From NCBI RefSeq assembly GCF_003602275.1, contig NZ_QZVT01000001.1, positions 278,567 through 342,566 of the forward strand: a stretch of DNA of 64,000 bases. The letters run 5' to 3'. Shown in pieces: positions 41,502-50,261 of the stretch. The notes below the pieces were generated by a model, which had not been told where the DNA came from, searched no databases, and saw nothing but the letters and a program-made list of their open reading frames with translations. Made by a program: the position numbers and the translations under genes. The DNA comes from Arthrobacter cheniae. Lineage in GTDB: Bacteria; Actinomycetota; Actinomycetes; Actinomycetales; Micrococcaceae. Position 1 is the stretch's first letter. The number at the start of each line of letters is the position of its first letter.

Positions 41502-43697
41502 ATGACCGTTGACGCTCCCGCACTCGTTACCCCCGTTCCGCCCCCGGCCAGGAAGGTGCCCTTCGAGCGCACCCACCACGGCGACACCTTCGTTGACCAC
41601 TACGAGTGGATGCGTGACAAGGAGAGCCCCGAGCTGATCGAGTACCTCCAGCGCGAGAACGCGTACACGGAGAGCGTCACGCAGCACCAGGAACCGCTGC
41701 GCGACGCGATCTTCACGGAGATCAAGGACCGCACGCAGGAAACCGACCTGTCCGTGCCCGCCCGCAAGAGGGGCTGGTGGTACTACTCCCGCACCGAAGA
41801 GGGAAAGCAATACGGCATCCAATGCCGTGTGGCAGCACATGACACGGGCGACCTCGGCCGTGACTGGACGCCGCCCGACGTCGTTCCCGGGCAGCCCGTC
41901 ACCGGCGAACAGATTCTGCTCGACGGCAACGACCTCGCCGAGGGCAAGCCCTTCTTCTCCCTGGGCGGCATGTCCGTCACCGAGGACGGAACGCTGCTGG
42001 CGTACTGCGAGGACAACGCCGGTGACGAGCGCTTCACACTGCGCATCAAGGACCTCCGGACAGATGAGCTCCTGCCGGACGAGGTCCCCAACATCTTCTA
42101 CGGCCTGTCCTTCTCCCCCGACGGCTCGCGTGTGTACTACACCGTGGTGGACGACTCGTGGCGTCCCTACCAGGTGCGCGCACATACGCTCGGCACCCCC
42201 GTCGCCGACGACGTCGTCGTGTACCAGGAGGACGACGTCGCCATGTGGACGGGTTTCGAGGTGTCGGCGGACCGCACCCAGCTGCTCATCAGCATCGGCT
42301 GCTCCGAGTACAGCGAGTACCGCGTCCTCGACCTCGCGCGCCCGGCGGACGGCCTCACCACGCTGATCTCCCGCGACGAGCGCATCCTGTACGACGCCGA
42401 ACCCGTCACCATCGACGACGCACGGTACTACCTGCTCACCCATGACCGGAACGCGAAGAATTCCATGGTCAGCCTCGTGGCAGCGGACCAGTTCACCAGG
42501 CCGTTGGCCGAGCAGGACTGGACCACGGTCATCCCGCACGACGACGCCGTCCGCGTGAACGGCGTCACGGTCACGCAGACGCACCTGGTGCTCTCGGTGC
42601 GCAAGGACACGATCGAGCGCGTACAGGTCCTGCCCCTGGCCGGTCTCGGGACGCCCGAGCAGGGCCTTCCGGCCGAGCCCGACTTCGACGAGGAACTCTT
42701 CACGAGCAACCTCGCGAATGCCGAGTTCGACTCCCCGATCATCCGGTTGGTCTACGCCTCCTACCTCACGCCCCCGCGCGTGTACGACTACGTGCTGGAG
42801 GACGGGACGCTGGAGTTGCGCAAGGAGACAGAGGTGCGTGGCGGCTACGATCCCGCCCAGTACGTCGCCGAGCGCCAGTGGGCCCCCGCAGCCGACGGGA
42901 CGCTGATCCCGCTCTCGGTGGTCCGCCGCGCCGAGCTCGCGCAGGACGGGACCAACCCCGCCGTCATCTACGCCTACGGCAGCTACGAAACCAGCATGGA
43001 TCCCTCGTTCTCCATCGCCCGGCTCTCCCTCCTGGACCGCGGCATAATCTACGTCACCGCCCATATCCGCGGCGGTGGTGAGATGGGTCGCAGCTGGTAC
43101 GAGCAGGGCAAGAAGCTCACCAAGAAGAACACCTTCACGGACTTCGTCGACGCGACGACCCACCTCAGCACGTCGGGCTGGGCAGACCCGAACCGGGTCG
43201 CCGCGATCGGCGGCTCGGCGGGCGGGCTGCTCATGGGCGCCGTCGCGAACCTGGCGCCGGAGAAGTACCAGGCGATCGTGGCGCAGGTACCGTTCGTCGA
43301 CGCGCTGACGACCATCCTGGACCCGGAGCTGCCGCTCTCGGCGCTCGAGTGGGAGGAGTGGGGCAACCCCATCACGGACCAGGAGGTGTACCGGTACATG
43401 AAGGAGTACACGCCCTACGAGAACGTCCGTCCTGTGGCCTACCCGCGCATCGCGGCCGTCACCAGCTTCAACGACACCCGGGTGCTCTACGTCGAGCCTG
43501 CCAAGTGGGTGGCGCAGCTACGCGAGACGACCACGGGGTCGGAGCCGATCGTGCTCAAGACCGAGATGGACGGCGGCCACGGCGGGGCCAGCGGACGCTA
43601 CTCGCGTTGGCGCGACGTCGCCTGGGACTACGCGTTCGCCGCTGATGCCGTCGGCGCCACCGAGGTACTCTCGCGTTCCACCAGCCTGGTCGAGTAG
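41502..43697 (+). CDS. Prolyl oligopeptidase family serine protease (oligopeptidase B-like)
   Basis: 731 residues of family S9A: an N-terminal beta-propeller (about 70-420) and a C-terminal alpha/beta hydrolase. The nucleophile is in GGSAGGLLMG, the Asp in SFNDTRVLY and the His in DGGHGGASGRY. Oligopeptidase B cleaves short peptides after basic residues in the cytosol; no signal peptide is present here. ATG 41502 is preferred (GGAAG just upstream); ATG 41493 in the same frame is possible. Its last 70 bp overlap the 3' end of the convergent lacI-type gene. Confidence 0.93.
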   Translation: MTVDAPALVTPVPPPARKVPFERTHHGDTFVDHYEWMRDKESPELIEYLQRENAYTESVTQHQEPLRDAIFTEIKDRTQETDLSVPARKRGWWYYSRTEEGKQYGIQCRVAAHDTGDLGRDWTPPDVVPGQPVTGEQILLDGNDLAEGKPFFSLGGMSVTEDGTLLAYCEDNAGDERFTLRIKDLRTDELLPDEVPNIFYGLSFSPDGSRVYYTVVDDSWRPYQVRAHTLGTPVADDVVVYQEDDVAMWTGFEVSADRTQLLISIGCSEYSEYRVLDLARPADGLTTLISRDERILYDAEPVTIDDARYYLLTHDRNAKNSMVSLVAADQFTRPLAEQDWTTVIPHDDAVRVNGVTVTQTHLVLSVRKDTIERVQVLPLAGLGTPEQGLPAEPDFDEELFTSNLANAEFDSPIIRLVYASYLTPPRVYDYVLEDGTLELRKETEVRGGYDPAQYVAERQWAPAADGTLIPLSVVRRAELAQDGTNPAVIYAYGSYETSMDPSFSIARLSLLDRGIIYVTAHIRGGGEMGRSWYEQGKKLTKKNTFTDFVDATTHLSTSGWADPNRVAAIGGSAGGLLMGAVANLAPEKYQAIVAQVPFVDALTTILDPELPLSALEWEEWGNPITDQEVYRYMKEYTPYENVRPVAYPRIAAVTSFNDTRVLYVEPAKWVAQLRETTTGSEPIVLKTEMDGGHGGASGRYSRWRDVAWDYAFAADAVGATEVLSRSTSLVE

Positions 43698-44710
43698 ATG
43701 ACGGGCTCCGGGTGCGAGCCCGGAGCCTCGATCTCCTCCAGGAGCATCGAGCCCGCCTTCACCGCCATCTCGACCATGGGTTGCGTGATGGTGGTGAGCG
43801 GGGTGGACGCTGTCTCTGCGACGGCGTGATTGTCATAGCCCATGAGCGCTATGTCTCCGGGCACTGTCTTGCCCGCTGCCTGGATGGCCTCCATGACGCC
43901 GAGTGCCATGAGGTCCGAGGCCGCGAAGATCCCGTCGATGTCGGGATGCTCGGCAAGCAGCAGACGCGCCGCAGCAGCAGCGCCGTCGGTCGTGAAGTCG
44001 GCGTGGACCACGGGACCCTCGGGGAGGCCGGCCTCGGCGAGACCGGCCTTCCACCCACGGAGGCGGTCCACGGCCGCAGTCATGTCCGCGGGCCCTGCGA
44101 CCGTCGCGAGGCGTCGCCGACCGATGCCTGAGAGGTGCTGCGCGGCAAGTTTCCCGCCCCCCACGTTGTCGGTGTCCACATAGGTCACGTCGAAGGTCAT
44201 GTCCCAGGGGCGCCCGATGAAGATGGTCGGGAGACCGGTCTCGGCGAGGGACCTCGCCCAGGAATCGGCCTCGTGGTGCGAGACCACGATCGCCCCGTCC
44301 ACGTGCCCGCCGCGGAGGTAGCGCAGGGTGCGGGCCGAATCGTCGTCGGTCCTCGACATCAGCAGCACCAACTGCACGTCGGTCTCCCGGAGAGCCTCCG
44401 TGATGCCGGTGATGACGACGGCGAAGAAGGGATCCATCATGACACGGACGTCAGGCTCGGGAATGACGAGGGCGATCGAGGACGTCCGGCGCGTCACCAG
44501 GCTGCGGGCCGCCCTGTTCGGGATGTACCCGAGCGCGACGACCGCCCGGTCCACCGCAGCCTGGGCCGCGGGACTGACACGGTCCCCTCCGTTGATGGCG
44601 CGCGAAGCGGTGGAACGCGACACCCCGGCCGCAAGGGCCAGATCCTCGAGCGTAGGGCTCGGGCGACCTGCCGCATGGCGCAGCGACCGGGGCGGGGACG
44701 TGTTCATCAC
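43628..44710 (-). CDS. LacI-family repressor of the beta-glucoside operon
   Basis: 360 residues. The N-terminal helix-turn-helix is TLEDLALAAGVSRSTASRAI with the hinge LGYIPNRAARSL; the rest is a periplasmic-binding-protein-like sensor (ALVIPEPDVRVM, IDGIFAASDLMALGVM). Last gene of the operon SBP-permease-permease-GH1-lacI; its ATG overlaps the beta-glucosidase stop. It probably represses the operon through the two TGGGAGCGCT sites near 49.6 kb, with a beta-glucoside as inducer. Its C-terminal codons overlap the oligopeptidase gene in antisense by 70 bp. Confidence 0.94.
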   Translation of the reverse strand: MMNTSPPRSLRHAAGRPSPTLEDLALAAGVSRSTASRAINGGDRVSPAAQAAVDRAVVALGYIPNRAARSLVTRRTSSIALVIPEPDVRVMMDPFFAVVITGITEALRETDVQLVLLMSRTDDDSARTLRYLRGGHVDGAIVVSHHEADSWARSLAETGLPTIFIGRPWDMTFDVTYVDTDNVGGGKLAAQHLSGIGRRRLATVAGPADMTAAVDRLRGWKAGLAEAGLPEGPVVHADFTTDGAAAAARLLLAEHPDIDGIFAASDLMALGVMEAIQAAGKTVPGDIALMGYDNHAVAETASTPLTTITQPMVEMAVKAGSMLLEEIEAPGSHPEPVIYSTRLVERESTSVAPTASAANA

Positions 44711-46176
44711 CTCGACAATACGACACCCGCCTTACCGGCGTCCTGCGACGGGACGCCGGCCGTCACGGTGTTCGTGGCCGCCAGGCGCGAATACCAGAGG
44801 GCACTTGCCTTCGGCACGCGCTCCTGCGTCTCGTAGTCGACGCGCACCAGGCCGAAGCGCTGGTGGTAGCCCCACGCCCATTCGAAGTTGTCCATCAGGG
44901 ACCACGCGAGGTACCCACGCAGGTCCACGCCGTCGTCGATCGCATCCTTCATCGCGCGGACGTGGACGTCGAAGAAGCCGAGCCGGTCCTGATCGTCCAC
45001 GAAACCGGACTCGTCCGCTGAGTCGTTGTAGGCGGCACCGTTCTCCGTGACGTAGAGGGGAATCCCGGCGGGCCCGGTGTACTCGTTCTGGAGTCGGTTG
45101 AGCAGACGGCGGAGTCCCTCGGGCTGCACCTCCCAGTCCATCGCCGTGACAGGCAGGCCTCGGGGAACCGAGCGGACACCGTGCGCGGCGACGTAGGGCG
45201 AGGAGACCGGCCGCTCGAGCGGGGCGTGGCCTTCCTGCGGTGCGGCCTCGTCCGACGGCGTCCTGGTCACTGCTTCACCGTGGTAGTAGTTGACGCCCAG
45301 CACGTCGATCGGCGCGCCGATGATGTCGAGGTCACCCTCACGGATATGGTCCCTCATCCCCAGGTGCTCGACGTCCCGGAGGACATCCTCCGGGTAGGCG
45401 CCGCGGAGGACGGGATCGAGGAAGATGCGGTTGAACTGTCCGTCGATCCGACGAGCGGCGTCCCTGTCGGCCTCGCTGTCCGGGTCCAGCGGATCGGGCA
45501 CCGTGAGGTTGAGGGTGATGCCGAGCGTGGCCTCCGCGTCGCGGCGGCGCAGCTCCTGCGTTGCGAGACCGTGCCCGAGGAGGAGGTGGTGCGCGGCAGC
45601 GAGCGCCGCCGTCGGCTCCTGCCGCCCCGGCGCATGCACTCCAGCGGCGTAGCCGAGGAACGCGGCGCACCAAGGCTCGTTGAGCGTGGTCCAGATGCGG
45701 ACCCGGTCACCGAGGGCCTCGTGCATCACCGCGGCGTACTCGGCGAAGCGGTAGGCGGTGTCGCGGTTGGTCCAGCCACCCTCGTCCTCGAGGGCCTGCG
45801 GAAGGTCCCAGTGGTACAGGGTCAGCCAGGGCTTGATGCCGGCCTCGAGGAGCTGGTCCACGAGGGTCGAGTAGAAGCGGATGCCCTCGATGTTCGGCGT
45901 CACGCCGTCGGGCATGCAGCGGGACCACGAGGTCGAGAAGCGGTACGCCTGCAGGTTGAGGCTCTTCATCATCGCCACGTCCTCGCCGGACCGGTGGTAA
46001 TGGTCGCACGCCACGTCGCCGTTGTGTCCGTCGGCCACCGCTCCCGAAATCCGCGAGAACGTATCCCAGATCGATGGTCCCCTGCCGCCCTCCTGGGCGG
46101 CTCCCTCGATCTGGTAGGCGGCTGTCGCCGCACCCCAGAGGAAGCCCTCGGGGAAGGTGATGTCGGTGCTGCTCAT
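44707..46176 (-). CDS. GH1 beta-glucosidase
   Basis: 489 residues, the usual GH1 length. FPEGFLWGAATAAYQIEGAA is the N-terminal GH1 signature, TLNEPW has the acid/base Glu, and LYVTENGAA the nucleophile Glu. No signal peptide, so it acts in the cytosol on sugars brought in by the adjacent ABC system. Coupled by ATGA overlaps to the permease upstream and the repressor downstream. Confidence 0.96.
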   Translation of the reverse strand: MSSTDITFPEGFLWGAATAAYQIEGAAQEGGRGPSIWDTFSRISGAVADGHNGDVACDHYHRSGEDVAMMKSLNLQAYRFSTSWSRCMPDGVTPNIEGIRFYSTLVDQLLEAGIKPWLTLYHWDLPQALEDEGGWTNRDTAYRFAEYAAVMHEALGDRVRIWTTLNEPWCAAFLGYAAGVHAPGRQEPTAALAAAHHLLLGHGLATQELRRRDAEATLGITLNLTVPDPLDPDSEADRDAARRIDGQFNRIFLDPVLRGAYPEDVLRDVEHLGMRDHIREGDLDIIGAPIDVLGVNYYHGEAVTRTPSDEAAPQEGHAPLERPVSSPYVAAHGVRSVPRGLPVTAMDWEVQPEGLRRLLNRLQNEYTGPAGIPLYVTENGAAYNDSADESGFVDDQDRLGFFDVHVRAMKDAIDDGVDLRGYLAWSLMDNFEWAWGYHQRFGLVRVDYETQERVPKASALWYSRLAATNTVTAGVPSQDAGKAGVVLSR

Positions 46177-47087
46177 CCTTTGACTGCTCCTTGCATGATT
46201 CCTGATACGAGTTGGCGTCCCGCGACTGCGAAGAGGATCAGCAGCGGGATGGTGGACAGCACGGCTCCGGCGAGCACGATCGAGTAGTCGACGAAGTGCG
46301 CCGCCTGAAGGAGCTGAAGCGCCACCGGGAGGGTTGGGTTCGAGGGATCCAGCACGATGAACGGCCAGAAGAAGTTGGTCCATGTTGCCACGAAAGTGAA
46401 CAGAGCGAGCATAGCCGCGGCCGGTCGGGCAGCCGGCAGGCCTACGTACCAGAAGGCCTGGATCATCGAGGCGCCGTCGATGCGGACCGCCTCGATGAGC
46501 TCGTCCGGCAGGGCGTCCCGCAGATACTGCGTCATCCAGAACACCCCGAAGGCGGTGACCACGCCCGGGATGATGACCGCCCAGAGCGAACCGGTCCAGC
46601 CGAGCTTCGCCATGACGATGAAGAGGGGCACCACTCCCAGTTGGGTGGGAACCGCCATCGTTGCAATCACGAAGACGAGCAGGCCCTTGCTGCCGCGGAA
46701 GCGGAGCTTGGCGAAGGCGAATCCGGCGAGGGTCGAGAAGAGCACCACGGACGCCGCCGTGACGGTGGAGACGATGATGCTGTTACCGAGGGCTTTCCAG
46801 AACGGGATGCTGTCCAGCACGGTGGACGCGTTGGCGAGGAAGTTGCCGCCCGGGATCAGCGGGACACCCTTGCTGATGACCGAACTGTCGTGGCTGCCGA
46901 CCAGGAAGGACCACCAGAGCGGGAACACCGAGCCGAGGAGAACCGCTCCGAGGAATCCGTAGGTCAGGAAGCCTGGCCGACGCTGGGTGCCGCCGGGGGC
47001 GCCACGGCGCCTGGTGCCGAGACCCCGTTGGGCTGCACGGGCAGCGCCCTTGCCGGCGGTCTGCTCGATCATGGGGATGGAGCTCAT
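46173..47087 (-). CDS. Sugar ABC transporter permease, MalG-type
   Basis: 304 residues with an N-terminal basic tail and six likely membrane helices. The EAA loop ELIEAVRIDGASMIQAFWYV contacts the shared ATPase. Together with the preceding permease it forms the channel of a CUT1-family importer. No ATPase gene is in the operon, so a multi-sugar MsiK-type ATPase encoded elsewhere probably drives it. ATG 47087 overlaps the stop of the other permease. Confidence 0.94.
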   Translation of the reverse strand: MSSIPMIEQTAGKGAARAAQRGLGTRRRGAPGGTQRRPGFLTYGFLGAVLLGSVFPLWWSFLVGSHDSSVISKGVPLIPGGNFLANASTVLDSIPFWKALGNSIIVSTVTAASVVLFSTLAGFAFAKLRFRGSKGLLVFVIATMAVPTQLGVVPLFIVMAKLGWTGSLWAVIIPGVVTAFGVFWMTQYLRDALPDELIEAVRIDGASMIQAFWYVGLPAARPAAAMLALFTFVATWTNFFWPFIVLDPSNPTLPVALQLLQAAHFVDYSIVLAGAVLSTIPLLILFAVAGRQLVSGIMQGAVKG

Positions 47088-48073
47088 CGTCGGCCTCCCT
47101 GCGTTGCGATGCGGCGGGTAATGAGGAAGTTTGCCATCGCGATGAGCACGATGATCAGGAACAGGAGCCAAGCTACCGCCGAGGCCCTGCCGAAGTTGCG
47201 CTGGCCCCAGCCGAGTTCCCAGATGTACATCGTGAGGGTCTGCCATTGCCGGTCCGCACCGCCGAGGCCGGCCTGGTCGAACACCCGGGCCTCGTCGAAG
47301 ATCTGCAGGCCGCCGATGGTGGCGGTGATGACCACGAAGATGATGGTGGGGCGCAGCATCGGCACGGTGACCGAGAAGAACTGCCGGAGGCGTCCTGCGC
47401 CGTCGATCGTCGCGGCCTCGTAGACGTCCCTCGGGATCGCCTGCATCGCGGCAAGGAAGATCAGCGCGTTGTAGCCGGTCCAGCGGAAGTTGACCATTGT
47501 TGCGATGGCCGCGTGACTCGCGAGCGAGTCCGAGTGCCAGCGGACCGGGTCCAGCCCTATCCCCGTCAACATCTCGTTGAACAGGCCTGCCTGGTCAGCG
47601 AAGAGATTGTTGAAGATCAGCCCAACGGCCACGGGGGCCACCACGAAGGGAACGAGGACGCCCATCCGCCAGAACGTCCTGGCCCGGAGGTTGGCATCGA
47701 GTACCGCCGCTATCGCGATGGCAAGGACGACCTGCGGGACGGACGAGAGGAGGAAGATGCTGAACGTATTGCCTACGGCGTTCCAGAAGAACGGCTGTGC
47801 GAGCACGAACTCGTAGTTCTCCAGCCCCGTGAATGCTCCCTTGCCTCCGATGAGGTTCCAGGAGTGCAACGAGACCCACGCCGTGTAGGCCAGGGGAAAC
47901 AGCCCCGTGACGGCGAAGAGGAGGAAGAACGGCGAGATGTAGAGATACGGGGACAGCTTGACGTCCCACTTCGGTACCTTGTGGGAGAAGGCCAGCCGCT
48001 TCACGCTCTTGTCGCGCGAAGTCTGCTGCTTCGTGGTGGGTGGTGGGGGTTGGACCCGGTCCGTGACGGCCAT
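47084..48073 (-). CDS. Sugar ABC transporter permease, MalF-type
   Basis: 329 residues. After a Lys/Arg-rich cytosolic start there are about six hydrophobic helices; the EAA loop is DVYEAATIDGAGRLRQFFSV. It is the partner of the MalG-type permease in the beta-glucoside importer. It starts 3 bp after the binding-protein stop. Confidence 0.94.
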   Translation of the reverse strand: MAVTDRVQPPPPTTKQQTSRDKSVKRLAFSHKVPKWDVKLSPYLYISPFFLLFAVTGLFPLAYTAWVSLHSWNLIGGKGAFTGLENYEFVLAQPFFWNAVGNTFSIFLLSSVPQVVLAIAIAAVLDANLRARTFWRMGVLVPFVVAPVAVGLIFNNLFADQAGLFNEMLTGIGLDPVRWHSDSLASHAAIATMVNFRWTGYNALIFLAAMQAIPRDVYEAATIDGAGRLRQFFSVTVPMLRPTIIFVVITATIGGLQIFDEARVFDQAGLGGADRQWQTLTMYIWELGWGQRNFGRASAVAWLLFLIIVLIAMANFLITRRIATQGGRR

Positions 48074-48076
48074 CGG

Positions 48077-49372
48077 CTACAGAGCGCCTACAGCGGTGAC
48101 GAACTTCTCCCAGGAGGAAGCGGGGTCATCGGTCTTGTCGACATCGACACGGGTCAGTGCCTGCTGCATCGCATCGTTGATGGCAAAGTACTTGGGGCCC
48201 TTGAACGGCGTGACCTCGACGGCGGTAGCACGGTTGGCGAGGATCTCGCCGGTCGGTGCATCGTTGAAGAAGGCGTTGGTCTGGCTTGTGAGCTCTTCGC
48301 TCTCGAGCGCTTCGACCTGGCTCGGGAAGGTCCCCTTGGACTCGAAGGCCTTGATCTGCTGCTCAGGGGCGGTCAGCCACTCTGCAAGCTTCTTGGCCTC
48401 GGCCTGGTTCGCACCCTGGGTAGGAACGGTCAGGTAGGACCCGCCCCAGTTACCGCCGCCGCCGGGGAAGACATCAGCGATGTCCCAACCCTCGACGCCT
48501 TCGGCGTTGCCCTCGATGACACCGAGCATCCAGCCCGGGCACAGCTTGGTGGCGAAGGCGTCCGACTGGAAGCTTGCCACCCAATCGTCTTCCCACTGCG
48601 TGAGGTGCGCGGAAAGACCGTCGGTCACGGATGCCTGCAGGATCTGCTCGTAGATGTCCTTGACGTCGGCATTCTCGGTGGCGATGACGTTGCCGTCATT
48701 GTCCTCGTAGGCATTCTGGACCTGGTTGATCATGCCCTGGTAGGTAGCTCCGGCGGAGTCGAACCAGGCGACGCCGTCGCTCGCCGCGACGAACTCCTTG
48801 CCTGCGTCGAAGTAGTCCTGCCAGGACCCGTCGAGCATCGCGGCGACGGACTCGCGGTCGCTGGGCAGTCCGGCCTTCTCGAAGAGGTCGGCGCGGTAGC
48901 AGACGCCCTGGGGTCCGGCGTCGGTGCCGTAGCCGATGAGTTGGCCGTCCTCGGTCGTGGCGGCGGCGGTCTTCCAGTCCAGCCACCGGCCCTCGACGGC
49001 GGGGTCGCTCAGGTCAGCGAACTGGTCGGGGAATTCCAGCAGTTCCGGGAGCCAGTCGACCTCGATGGCCTCGATATCGGACAGACCGGATCCGGCTGCG
49101 AGGCGGGTCGTGAGGTTGTCGCGGGCCTCGTTGGAGGTAGCGGCCTTCTTGTGCTCGATGGTGACGTTCGGGTTGAGCTCCTCGTACTCCGTGAAGAGCT
49201 CCTCGTAGCCGAACTCGTTAAAGGTTCCGACGGAGACGGTGACGTCATCGGTGCCGGTTTCGCCTTCGACGCCGGCATTCTCGGTACCGGACCCCGACCC
49301 GCAGGCCGTCATGGTCAGGGCCAGAAGGGCGGCGGCGGCGGATAGTGCTGTGAATCGTGCTTTGACGCGCAC
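48077..49372 (-). CDS. Sugar ABC transporter substrate-binding lipoprotein
   Basis: 431 residues. From GTG 49372 the start MRVKARFTALSAAAALLALT leads to the lipobox MTAC, then a Ser/Gly-rich linker and a type-1 solute-binding fold (VTVSVGTFNEFGYEELFTEY, LPELLEFPDQFADLSD). It captures the sugar at the cell surface; operon neighbours imply a beta-glucoside or cello-oligosaccharide. AAAGGAG lies 6 bases before the GTG. First gene of the operon, under the twin LacI-type operators. Confidence 0.93.
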   Translation of the reverse strand: MRVKARFTALSAAAALLALTMTACGSGSGTENAGVEGETGTDDVTVSVGTFNEFGYEELFTEYEELNPNVTIEHKKAATSNEARDNLTTRLAAGSGLSDIEAIEVDWLPELLEFPDQFADLSDPAVEGRWLDWKTAAATTEDGQLIGYGTDAGPQGVCYRADLFEKAGLPSDRESVAAMLDGSWQDYFDAGKEFVAASDGVAWFDSAGATYQGMINQVQNAYEDNDGNVIATENADVKDIYEQILQASVTDGLSAHLTQWEDDWVASFQSDAFATKLCPGWMLGVIEGNAEGVEGWDIADVFPGGGGNWGGSYLTVPTQGANQAEAKKLAEWLTAPEQQIKAFESKGTFPSQVEALESEELTSQTNAFFNDAPTGEILANRATAVEVTPFKGPKYFAINDAMQQALTRVDVDKTDDPASSWEKFVTAVGAL

Positions 49373-49599
49373 GGTTGACTCCTTTGTCAGCTCGATCCCG
49401 CTGCCGGTTGCAGCGGGATCTGGGTGGGACTTCCTGGCGGCACTCTGTCCGGGCGGTACGTCGGCGGAAAGCGCTGGTTGGTGCGGGTTCGTTCCAGGAC
49501 GGGGGTAGCGGCGGTGCGTTGCGGGAGCACCTGCGAAGCACCGCCGGTGCGGGTAGCGGTGGCAGTGGGAGGAACCGCCCACTGGCGGATCAATTCCGG

Positions 49600-49613
49600 T
49601 GGGAGCGCTCTCA
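49600..49613 (-). promoter_or_regulatory. LacI-type operator, downstream copy
   Basis: TGGGAGCGCTCTCA, with a perfect GAGCGCTC core. It lies downstream of the predicted transcription start of the sugar operon, so bound repressor would block elongation. It matches the copy at 49656. Confidence 0.7.
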
Positions 49614-49625
49614 CGCTGTTCATTC

Positions 49626-49654
49626 ATCCTGACTGTGACGCACACCACTGTCAA
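49626..49654 (-). promoter_or_regulatory. Promoter of the sugar-uptake operon
   Basis: On the - strand TTGACA (49654-49649) and CAGGAT (49631-49626) are 17 bp apart, between the two LacI-type operators. The leader to GTG 49372 is about 250 bp and contains the downstream operator. Confidence 0.6.
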
Positions 49655-49655
49655 G

Positions 49656-49669
49656 TGGGAGCGCTTCCA
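49656..49669 (-). promoter_or_regulatory. LacI-type operator, upstream copy
   Basis: TGGGAGCGCTTCCA, immediately upstream of the -35 TTGACA. Its centre is 56 bp from that of the other copy, so a tetramer or two dimers could bracket the promoter. Confidence 0.7.
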
Positions 49670-49829
49670 TAGGACCTCGGGATGCAGTCGGGACAGGTAT
49701 CACCGCAGGTCAGGAGGCGCCCAGCCACAACCCTGTGACCCGATCGTTACGCACCGGCTCGTCACGCTGCCTGGCAACGCGACGTTAGAGTGGCGATTTA
49801 GCCGATCACCGAACCAGGAGCTGTACCCG

Positions 49830-50261
49830 ATGACGCCGGAGCCTGTTGTCCCATGGAAGATCGAGTTGGGTGAGCTCGACCTGAAGATGGGCGTGGTGAT
49901 CCTGGAGCAGTCTGTCGAGCGGGTCGTGGCGACCATGCCCGTCGAAGGCAACCGCCAGTCCTTCGGCCTCCTGCACGGCGGAGCGTCCCTCGCGGTCGGG
50001 GAGGCGGTCGGCTCGTGGGCCGCGGTCATCCACGCCTCGACGCTCGGTAAGACGGCGGTGGGCGTGGACGTCTCAGCCACCCACCACAAGGGTGCGCGGG
50101 AGGGCAGCATCACGGTCACGGCGACTCCGATCCACCTCGGCCGCACCCTGACGACCCATGAGGTGCTGATCACCAACGAGACCGGCCAACGCCTGTGCAC
50201 GCTCCGCATCACCAATCTGCTGCTGGAGGAGCGGATTCCCGGGAGTACCGTTAGCGCATGA
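49830..50261 (+). CDS. PaaI-type hotdog-fold thioesterase
   Basis: 143 residues. QSFGLLHGGASLAVGEAVGS is the hotdog active-site helix of the PaaI/ComA-type acyl-CoA thioesterases, and VGVDVSATHHKGAREGS the following strand. AGGAG lies 9 bases before ATG 49830. Substrate unknown: it could be a phenylacetyl-type or a menaquinone-pathway (DHNA-CoA) thioesterase, and the men genes 2.4 kb away make the second attractive. Its TGA overlaps the next ATG. Confidence 0.9.
   Translation: MTPEPVVPWKIELGELDLKMGVVILEQSVERVVATMPVEGNRQSFGLLHGGASLAVGEAVGSWAAVIHASTLGKTAVGVDVSATHHKGAREGSITVTATPIHLGRTLTTHEVLITNETGQRLCTLRITNLLLEERIPGSTVSA

Noticed and set aside
49830-50261. Thioesterase as paaI of the phenylacetate cluster
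   Set aside because: It lies over 8 kb from the paa operons with no PaaR-type site before it and is coupled to a secreted esterase gene, so the paa assignment is unsupported.
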